Assembly: GCA_031281765.1 (NCBI GenBank)
Contig: JAITEX010000010.1
Coordinates: 1 to 6,981 of the forward strand
Length of the DNA: 6,981 nucleotides
Direction: 5' to 3'
Source: Eubacteriales Family XIII. Incertae Sedis bacterium
GTDB taxonomy: Bacteria > Bacillota > Clostridia > Peptostreptococcales > Anaerovoracaceae
The notes under the pieces were generated by a model that was not told where the DNA came from, made no database searches, and was given only the letters and a program-made list of their open reading frames with translations. Of this stretch, positions 1 through 4,677 are shown piece by piece; position 1 is the first letter of the stretch; every line of letters starts with the position of its first letter. A program made the translations under genes and the position numbers.

Positions 1-614
1 TCTTTCAGCTTCGCGTATTCGCCCGGCCTCAGATGCGCCTTTTCTATTTCGTCAACTTCGTATTTGACAAAGTCAAGCTCCCGTTTTGACAGGGCTTCCT
101 GAGCGAGCAGATCGCGCAGCCCTCTCCGCGCTTCCTCGTAAGCCGCAAAATCACTCAGTACGCGCGCCGCCGCGGGCCCGGTCAGATCCGCATGGAAGGC
201 GTCCATTATGTCGAGGTGGCTTTCCGGATCGAGCAGGCTCTGGTGGTCATACTGCCCGTGTATATCGGCGAGCTTCGACGCGGCCTCCGTCAGTTGCGCG
301 AGCGTGACTATCTCACCGTTTATACGGCAGAGGCTTTTGCCGGATGCGGACACCTCGCGGCTGATAAGCTCGATGCCCGTGCGCGCGCTTTCCGGCAGCC
401 CGCTCTCATCGATGACTATCTGAATGAGGGCTCTATCCTTTCCTGCCCGCACCGCGCTGCGATCGGCGCGCGCGCCGAAAGCGAGGCTCACGGCCTCTAT
501 TATTATTGACTTGCCGGAACCGGTCTCACCCGTGATGACCTCAAAGCCCTCGCCCAAATCGACGCTGATATTCTCGATGATGGCGAAGTCGCGTATGCTA
601 ATATGGCGTATCAT
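1..614 (-). CDS. recN: DNA repair protein RecN, N-terminal part (3' end beyond the left edge)
   Basis: RecN is an SMC-like ATPase of the cytoplasm that acts early in double-strand break repair. The visible 204 residues begin MIRHISIRDFAIIENI, the usual RecN opening. A Walker A motif GETGSGKS lies at residues 29-36. The family-typical segment IHGQYDHQSLL is at 118-128, and YEVDEIEKA near 185-193 leads into the coiled coil. Full-length RecN is about 550-570 residues, so roughly the C-terminal two thirds, including Walker B and the signature motif, lie outside the window. The start ATG is one base after the argR stop (TGA-T-ATG), and no strong Shine-Dalgarno is visible, so translation is probably coupled to argR. 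The argR-recN order is conserved in Gram-positive bacteria. Assignment is secure; only the missing part is unknown. Confidence 0.96.
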   Translation of the reverse strand, partial: MIRHISIRDFAIIENISVDLGEGFEVITGETGSGKSIIIEAVSLAFGARADRSAVRAGKDRALIQIVIDESGLPESARTGIELISREVSASGKSLCRINGEIVTLAQLTEAASKLADIHGQYDHQSLLDPESHLDIMDAFHADLTGPAAARVLSDFAAYEEARRGLRDLLAQEALSKRELDFVKYEVDEIEKAHLRPGEYAKLK

Positions 615-615
615 A

Positions 616-1065
616 TCAATCTATCATTTCCCGGAACCGCGCCACGAGGCCCGGCACATTTTCGGGATCGTCGATAAGGATGAAAAAGGTGTTGTCACCG
701 GCTACGGAACCGAGTAAATGCGGGTAATCAAGGTGATCGAGCGCTTCCGCCGCGGCGCTCGCGCAGCCGGACAGCGTCTTTACGATGATGATATTGCCCG
801 AACTTGACACGGACTGTATGGTTTCCTTTACTATCTTCGTAAACCGCTCGGTGATCGGGTGGTTCATATTTTCCGCCTGCGCGTATTTGTACCTGCCGGA
901 CGGCGTCAGCGTCTTTACGAGCTGCAGCTCCTTGATGTCGCGCGAAATCGTCGCCTGCGTCACGTCAAAGCCGCTTTCGCGCAGCAGTTCGGACAGGCGG
1001 TCCTGCGTATCGATGTCGACGCTTTCAATAAGCTCTATTATTTTATTTTGTCGAGAGTAACGCAT
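616..1065 (-). CDS. argR: Arginine repressor ArgR/AhrC
   Basis: This is a 149-residue transcription factor of normal ArgR length. In this family a hexamer bound to arginine binds ARG boxes and controls arginine biosynthesis and catabolism. The N-terminal winged helix-turn-helix (about residues 1-65) contains the recognition-helix signature QATISRDIKEL at 37-47. The C-terminal oligomerisation and arginine-binding domain (about 75-149) shows TLSGCASAAAEALD at 97-110 and GSVAGDNTFFIL at 119-130. These match the GxA...LD and G(T/S)(I/V)AGD(D/N)T motifs of the family. An RBS containing GGAG lies 7 bases before the ATG, which supports this start. The gene is first in an argR-recN transcription unit. 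A TGAATAAT half-site just upstream hints at autoregulation. The arginine-binding motif has Cys101 where Asn or Ala is common, a modest variation. Confidence 0.96.
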   Translation of the reverse strand: MRYSRQNKIIELIESVDIDTQDRLSELLRESGFDVTQATISRDIKELQLVKTLTPSGRYKYAQAENMNHPITERFTKIVKETIQSVSSSGNIIIVKTLSGCASAAAEALDHLDYPHLLGSVAGDNTFFILIDDPENVPGLVARFREMID

Positions 1066-1076
1066 ACCTATTCTCC

Positions 1077-1089
1077 ATTATTCATTAAT
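1077..1089 (-). promoter_or_regulatory. Possible ARG-box half-site in the argR leader
   Basis: On the minus strand this reads ATTAATGAATAAT, containing TGAATAAT, which fits one half of the ARG-box consensus wnTGAATwwwwATTCAnw. The second half (ATTCA) is not recognisable, because the RBS of argR occupies that place. The site lies between the predicted start of transcription and the RBS, a plausible place for ArgR autorepression. AT-rich half-sites are common by chance, so this is only a candidate. Confidence 0.25.
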
Positions 1090-1098
1090 TAGTGTCTC

Positions 1099-1165
1099 TT
1101 ATGCAACTGTACCATAATATTACATGGAGTGCAAGAGGCTTTGCGCTCTCGTTTTGTTTGCATAA
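1099..1165. repeat. Nested inverted repeats in the argR/corrinoid intergenic region
   Basis: The outer arms TTATGCAA (1099-1106) and TTGCATAA (1158-1165) are perfect 8-base inverted copies. Between them GAGTGCAA (1127-1134) and TTGCGCTC (1141-1148) form an 8-base stem with one G-T pair and a six-base loop. The inner left arm contains the argR candidate -35. The arrangement resembles an operator with spaced half-sites. The inner hairpin is followed by a T-rich stretch (1151-1159) on the plus strand, but no gene is read into it from the left, so a terminator role is unlikely. Confidence 0.35.
1106..1134 (-). promoter_or_regulatory. Candidate argR promoter (extended -10)
   Basis: On the minus strand TTGCAC (1134-1129) is separated by 17 bases from TACAGT (1111-1106). 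The -10 is preceded by TGG, giving an extended -10 of the TGn type. Transcription would start near 1099, leaving a leader of about 34 bases that contains the argR RBS. The spacing and extended -10 are read directly from the sequence. Use of this promoter is inferred. Confidence 0.45.
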
Positions 1166-1216
1166 TATTTCGACATTTTGTAGTAAAGGCGGAGCGGTAT
1201 TCATACAAATATATAT

Positions 1217-1245
1217 GTTCCATATGCAAAAAACCGTTGTATAAT
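1217..1245 (+). promoter_or_regulatory. Candidate promoter of the corrinoid protein gene
   Basis: A perfect TATAAT (1240-1245) lies in an AT-rich stretch, with GTTCCA (1217-1222) 17 bases upstream as a weak -35. Transcription would start around 1252, giving a leader of about 70 bases before the ATG at 1322. The weak -35 suggests an activator or another form of control. No cobalamin riboswitch can fit in or be seen in this leader. Confidence 0.5.
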
Positions 1246-1321
1246 AATAGTGCTTTAATATTGAGGAACCGGAATAATATGATTGGTTTGCCTATGCGTA
1301 CACGAGTGATGGAGGAATATT

Positions 1322-1960
1322 ATGGCTACAGTGCTTGAAGAATTAGAAGAAATCGTACAGGAAGGTGAAATCGCGGAAGTCAAGGAGCTCGTGCAGCAGG
1401 CGCTCGACGAGGGTATCAGCGCGCAGAAGATACTCGATGAGGGATTGCTGAAGGGTATGAGCGAGCTTGGCGTTTTGTTCAAGAACAATGAAGTCTTTGT
1501 ACCGGACGTCCTTATGGCGGCAAAGGCGTTGAATGCGGGTACCGAAATTCTGAAAGTCAAGATGATGGAGGAGGGCATTGAGTCCATCGGCAAGGTTGTC
1601 ATTGCGACGGTCGCCGGCGATATGCACGACATCGGCAAAAACCTCGTCCGCATGATGATGGAGGGCGCGGGTTTTGAGATGATAGACCTCGGCATCGATG
1701 TGCCGACGCCGAAAATCGTCGAAGCCGTCAAGGAGCATCAGCCCGACATCGTAGCGCTCTCCGCGCTGCTCACGACGACGATGGAGAAACAGCGCGAAGT
1801 CGTGAATGCGCTGGTCGAAGCCGGTCTCCGGGATAACGTGAAAATCATGGTGGGCGGCGCGCCCATTACCGAGGAATTTTGCGCGGACATCGGAGCGGAC
1901 AAATATACGCAGGATGCGGCCGCTGCCGCCGAAGCGGCGAAAGCCATCGTCGCGGCGTAA
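1322..1960 (+). CDS. MtaC/MtbC-type corrinoid (methyl-carrier) protein
   Basis: This 212-residue cytoplasmic protein is a methyl carrier that accepts a methyl group on cob(I)amide and passes it to a second methyltransferase. The N-terminal helical B12-binding_2 (cap) domain spans about residues 1-88. The Rossmann-like cobalamin-binding domain follows at about 91-212. The latter shows the base-off/His-on signature GDMHDIGKN at 99-107, with His102 the expected lower axial cobalt ligand. SAL at 147-149 and VGGAP at 177-181 are the two further nucleotide-loop contact motifs. Length and architecture match methanol, methylamine and O-demethylase corrinoid proteins. A GGAGG 6 bases before the ATG fixes the start. 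The gene stands alone on this strand and converges on the methyltransferase-reactivator operon. Substrate specificity cannot be read from it. It is not MetH, because the homocysteine, folate and reactivation domains are absent. Confidence 0.93.
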   Translation: MATVLEELEEIVQEGEIAEVKELVQQALDEGISAQKILDEGLLKGMSELGVLFKNNEVFVPDVLMAAKALNAGTEILKVKMMEEGIESIGKVVIATVAGDMHDIGKNLVRMMMEGAGFEMIDLGIDVPTPKIVEAVKEHQPDIVALSALLTTTMEKQREVVNALVEAGLRDNVKIMVGGAPITEEFCADIGADKYTQDAAAAAEAAKAIVAA

Positions 1961-1987
1961 GGCTGCTTTCGGGAGGCCCTCGCTTTC

Positions 1988-2028
1988 GGACACAAAAAAG
2001 AACGTCCCTTTTGTGTCCCTTTTGTGTC
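1988..2028. repeat. Palindromic REP-like element with an 11-base tandem repeat
   Basis: GGACACAAAA (1988-1997) and TTTTGTGTCC (2009-2018) are perfect 10-base inverted arms around an 11-base loop. The right arm belongs to a tandem repeat of the 11-mer GTCCCTTTTGT (2004-2014 and 2015-2025), continued by GTC (2026-2028). The left arm can therefore pair with either copy. The last codons and stop of the reactivator gene read into the repeat. From memory, GACACAAAA/TTTTGTGTC palindromes with a GGGAC core occur as dispersed intergenic repeats in various bacteria. That this is such an element is inference. It could also serve as a weak terminator for the minus-strand operon, although no U-tract follows the hairpin in that direction. 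Confidence 0.6.
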
Positions 2029-3526
2029 AGGTGTCGAAGCGCATATAGGTCATAAATGAATCGCTGAAATTTTTATGGGCCGCGAGATTTATCTCGCGGC
2101 TTTTTTTCGCGTAATATTCGGCTCTGTCGAGCAGCGCGGTATCGAATCCGATGCGCACGGCGCCCGCGAGGCTCGTATTGCCGGCCGCAGTTACCCTGCC
2201 GCGCAGGGATTCCGGCAATAGACCCGTGGCAAAGGCGCTTTCGGGATCGAGATGCTGTCCGAAGCCGCCCGCGAGCAGGACCTTGCCCGGCACGGCGCCG
2301 GCTTCCGCGAAGAGTATTTCGACGCCGGAACGGACGGCGCTCTTTGCAAGCTGAAATTCGCGCGCGTCTTTCTGCGTAAACACGACGTCGCCGGCGAGGG
2401 AAACCTGCCGGTCAGCGACGAAGGGGTGTTCATCATTGAATTTCCCGTTTGCCTTTACGGCGCCCGCGGCAATCAGGCAGGCCATCAGGTCGAGGACGCC
2501 GGAACCGCAGATGCCGCGCGCTGCCGCGTCCGCAATCGTTTTGAATTGTAGCTCGCCATTGTCAAGCCAGACTTTTGACACGGCGCCGGCTGTGCCGCCC
2601 ATGCCGCAGGTCAGGTTCACGCCCTCAAAAGCCGGCCCGGCGGCCGTGGACGTGCAGAGCAGTTTTTCGCCCGTCATATACGCGAGTTCCCCGTTGGTCC
2701 CCATGTCGATAATGAGGTAGTCGCCCTCACGTTCAGTGGCGATAAGGCCGGAGGTGATGTCTCCGCCGACAAAGGCCGAGAGATAGGGGACAAGCAGGCA
2801 TTTTGTATCGGCAAAACCGGAGCCAAAGAGTTCGGCCGCTTCATAGCGCCCGCCCGCCGCGAATGCCGGCTTAAACGGCGCAAAGCCGAGTGAACGGCAG
2901 GGCAGGCCGAGCAGGATATAGCTCATCGTCGTGTTGCCCGCGATAACGATAAGGTCAAGGCCGCTTGCGCCTACTCCCGCCGTTTGAAGCAGGCTGGCCA
3001 GTTCCGCGCCGATGCGTTCGCGTATCATTTTTGAAAGTTTTGATGAATCGTCAAGCGAGACATTGATGCGCGAAATCACGTCCGCGCCGAAGGTATACTG
3101 CGGATTGAGAAAGGAAGCCGATGCGAGAACGTTTCCGGCCGCGCGGTCTATCAGGCTGACGGCAATGGTCGTCGTGCCGAGGTCAACGGCCGCAAAGCAG
3201 CCGGCGGCGCTGCCGGTATTCGTATCCGCGGCCCGTGCCGCGCGTTCGGCGGTCAGCAGGTCATCCCGCTCCGCGCTGATCTGATCTTCGGTCCCGGTAT
3301 CCGTCGGCAGGGTCACGGAGATGTCCCTTGTCACGTACGTCATACACGCGAGAGCGGGCGTTCCGTCAATTGTTACGCGGCATTTGCCGCACGTACCGAT
3401 ACCGCCGCAGTCCGCGCGCAGCGGTATACCGGCGTTCCGCAGGCAATCGAGAAGATTGTCCCCACGCTCGGCGAGGACAATCCTATCGGCTTCATGGTCT
3501 GTGGTTTTAACGGTAATTCGAATCAT
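2027..3526 (-). CDS. Ferredoxin-ASKHA corrinoid reactivation protein (RACo/RamA-like, DUF4445)
   Basis: This 499-residue protein likely returns inactive Co(II) corrinoid protein to Co(I), driven by ATP and one electron. The N-terminal plant-type ferredoxin domain (about residues 1-75) has Cys40, Cys46, Cys49 and Cys61, spaced CX5CX2CX11C, for a [2Fe-2S] cluster. The actin-like ATPase domain follows: phosphate-1 VDLGTTTIAVSLID at 114-127, VIAGNTTM at 194-201, phosphate-2 IDMGTNGE at 273-280, AAGPAFEG at 295-302, GICGSG at 338-343, and adenosine motif LLAGGFG at 417-423. Characterised RACo is about 630 residues, with a linker and middle domain. Here the ATPase core starts near residue 110, so this is a compact form. 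The ATG overlaps the stop of the upstream methyltransferase gene (ATGA), implying translational coupling; an AAGGAG lies about 14 bases upstream. The neighbouring corrinoid protein is its obvious client. Confidence 0.92.
   Translation of the reverse strand: MIRITVKTTDHEADRIVLAERGDNLLDCLRNAGIPLRADCGGIGTCGKCRVTIDGTPALACMTYVTRDISVTLPTDTGTEDQISAERDDLLTAERAARAADTNTGSAAGCFAAVDLGTTTIAVSLIDRAAGNVLASASFLNPQYTFGADVISRINVSLDDSSKLSKMIRERIGAELASLLQTAGVGASGLDLIVIAGNTTMSYILLGLPCRSLGFAPFKPAFAAGGRYEAAELFGSGFADTKCLLVPYLSAFVGGDITSGLIATEREGDYLIIDMGTNGELAYMTGEKLLCTSTAAGPAFEGVNLTCGMGGTAGAVSKVWLDNGELQFKTIADAAARGICGSGVLDLMACLIAAGAVKANGKFNDEHPFVADRQVSLAGDVVFTQKDAREFQLAKSAVRSGVEILFAEAGAVPGKVLLAGGFGQHLDPESAFATGLLPESLRGRVTAAGNTSLAGAVRIGFDTALLDRAEYYAKKSREINLAAHKNFSDSFMTYMRFDT
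2079..2107 (+). terminator. Intrinsic terminator of the corrinoid gene, inside the antisense reactivator gene
   Basis: GCCGCGAGAT (2079-2088) pairs perfectly with ATCTCGCGGC (2091-2100) in a GC-rich stem. In practice this is 9 base pairs with a TTTA loop. Seven T residues (2101-2107) follow directly, a textbook rho-independent terminator on the plus strand. It sits about 120 bases after the corrinoid stop codon. On the opposite strand it encodes the reactivator residues KKSREINLAA near the C-terminus. In the minus direction no T-tract follows, so it should act only on rightward transcription. Confidence 0.85.
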
Positions 3527-4527
3527 CCGATGCCGTAAGTCTCCTTATTGTAACGCGCTATCTCGTCGGTAACGAAGTCGTCCACATTCGGGTAGATGCC
3601 GCTGCTCGGGCCGCCATAGGTCATGCAGGGAATGAAATGCCCGCCGGGCCCGTAGGTCTCGCACGCGCGCCGCGCTTCACCGCGGATCACGTCTTCGGTC
3701 GCGTCGGCCCTGTCCACAAGGGACGCGTCGAGGCCGCCCATCATCGTCAACCGGCCCGCGAACTGCTCCTGCAGTTTCGGAATATCGTTTTCGGGAAGGG
3801 CGCCCTGCCAGATGTCGATACCGATTTCCATCAGGTCCTCCGCGAGGGGCTCGAGGAAGGAATCCGCGTGGTGCATCACGATGACGCCCGCTTCATGGCA
3901 GAGCTTGTACAGCTTTTCGTAATGCGGCTTGATGAACTTCTGCCAATGCTTCGGCCGCATAAACAGGCTGTTTTTCATGCCCCAGTCATCGTGGAACAGG
4001 ATCATCTCGGGTTCGAGGTATTTGATTTTGTCCTCGGCTTCGCGCAGGCGTATCGCGCCGATAGTCTCGCAGAGCTCCATATATTCGTCCGGAAATTCCA
4101 TAAGCCCGGTCAATGCTCCCTCAAACCCCATCAGCCCGTGCAGGCGTTCGAACAGCCCGCTGTGCATAAACGCGGTCGGGATCTTCTCATTCCGGTCTAT
4201 CTGGTCGGCGGCCGCCTTGAAGTCCGTCCATGCTTCCGCGGGGAAATCATAGGTAGGCGCCTTGAACTGGTCGCGCCACTTCGTAAGGTCCTTTATTACT
4301 ATCGTATCTTCCGTATGGTAGGGCGCGAACGCCGGTTGGTCCTCAGGCCATATCATCGTAATTCCCCAGTCATTTTTGCCCGTGCCGCCGCGTTCCACCG
4401 CCGGGGATTGCGCGATAAAATACGGGTCAAGGTAAATCATCTCCACAGCTTCCCACTGGTTGACAAGGCGATCCGGCGAGCCGTCTTTCTTGATAGTTTC
4501 GAGAAAGTTCTCTTTAATCGAAAGCAT
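3523..4527 (-). CDS. URO-D family corrinoid methyltransferase (MtaA/MtbA-like fold)
   Basis: This 334-residue protein has the length and TIM-barrel signature of the uroporphyrinogen decarboxylase superfamily, whose anaerobic branch (MtaA, MtbA and relatives) moves methyl groups to or from corrinoid proteins. Visible landmarks are FHDDWGMKN at 178-186, GVIVMHHADSF at 214-224, GIDIWQG at 236-242, MMGGLD at 262-267 and PCMTYGGPSSGIYP at 300-313. MtaA/MtbA bind zinc through His-x-Cys plus a later Cys. Here the first motif reads His219-His-Ala221, so that Cys is missing, although Cys301 near the C-terminus is in a suitable place. True haem-pathway HemE is unlikely because of the context and the different N-terminus. 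An AGGAGG 6 bases before the ATG fixes the start. The gene leads an operon with the reactivator. Whether it uses a methylated substrate, tetrahydrofolate or a thiol acceptor cannot be decided. Confidence 0.85.
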   Translation of the reverse strand: MLSIKENFLETIKKDGSPDRLVNQWEAVEMIYLDPYFIAQSPAVERGGTGKNDWGITMIWPEDQPAFAPYHTEDTIVIKDLTKWRDQFKAPTYDFPAEAWTDFKAAADQIDRNEKIPTAFMHSGLFERLHGLMGFEGALTGLMEFPDEYMELCETIGAIRLREAEDKIKYLEPEMILFHDDWGMKNSLFMRPKHWQKFIKPHYEKLYKLCHEAGVIVMHHADSFLEPLAEDLMEIGIDIWQGALPENDIPKLQEQFAGRLTMMGGLDASLVDRADATEDVIRGEARRACETYGPGGHFIPCMTYGGPSSGIYPNVDDFVTDEIARYNKETYGIG

Positions 4528-4577
4528 ATCAGTCCTCCTTCATTGTATGTAGTTTCTCAGGTATCACCACTGCAACC

Positions 4578-4586
4578 ATTGTAACA
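4578..4586 (-). promoter_or_regulatory. Candidate extended -10 promoter of the methyltransferase-reactivator operon
   Basis: On the minus strand this reads TGTTACAAT, a TGn extended -10 followed by TACAAT. No good -35 is present at 16-18 bases; the position falls in the preceding terminator hairpin (GTTTCG at best). Transcription would start near 4571, giving a leader of about 43 bases that includes the AGGAGG. The weak -35 leaves room for an activator. Read-through from the permease genes is the alternative. Confidence 0.4.
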
Positions 4587-4587
4587 T

Positions 4588-4626
4588 AAATGCCGGAGCG
4601 CGAAACGGGCTTCCGCTCCGGCATTT
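4588..4626 (-). terminator. Terminator hairpin after the ABC permease genes
   Basis: AAATGCCGGAGCG (4588-4600) and CGCTCCGGCATTT (4614-4626) are perfect 13-base inverted arms with a 13-base loop. On the minus strand the stem ends in ATTT and continues TATGTTAC, only a weak U-tract. It lies 50 bases after the permease stop and just before the candidate promoter of the methyltransferase operon, so it most likely separates the two transcription units. Termination may be incomplete because of the poor U-tract. Confidence 0.65.
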
Positions 4627-4662
4627 TGCCGCACTTTCGCAGGGGGTTTTACGACTTTTTGT

Positions 4663-4677
4663 AGGACATAATGTCCT
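4663..4677. repeat. Short perfect palindrome at the permease stop codon
   Basis: AGGACAT and ATGTCCT flank a single central A, forming a 15-base palindrome whose last base is part of the permease stop codon. No T-tract follows on either strand, so it is not an intrinsic terminator by itself. It may stabilise the mRNA end, bind a regulator, or be chance. Confidence 0.3.

Noticed and set aside
1246..1321. Cobalamin riboswitch in the corrinoid gene leader
   Set aside because: The leader is only about 70 bases long and no B12-box-like sequence is visible.
1279..1338. 19-residue upstream ORF overlapping the start of the corrinoid gene
   Set aside because: Its only SD-like sequence (GAGG) lies 12 bases away, and the peptide shows no feature; the main gene has a far better RBS.
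1343..1993. Minus-strand open frame of 216 codons opposite the corrinoid gene
   Set aside because: His/Arg-rich composition with no motifs, while the plus strand has a complete cobalamin-binding signature.
3523..4527. Haem biosynthesis uroporphyrinogen decarboxylase HemE
   Set aside because: It lies beside corrinoid methyl-transfer genes and no other haem gene, and its HDDWG and HHADS motifs and N-terminus fit the methyltransferase branch better.
4529..4579. 16-codon minus-strand ORF ending one base before the methyltransferase ATG, considered as a leader peptide
   Set aside because: It has no ribosome binding site, and its ATG overlaps the candidate -10 element, so it would not be transcribed from that promoter.
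3637..4584. Long plus-strand open frame (315 codons) opposite the methyltransferase gene
   Set aside because: It is antisense to a well-supported URO-D protein, has an Arg/His/Val-rich composition with no recognisable domain, and arises from codon bias on the real strand.
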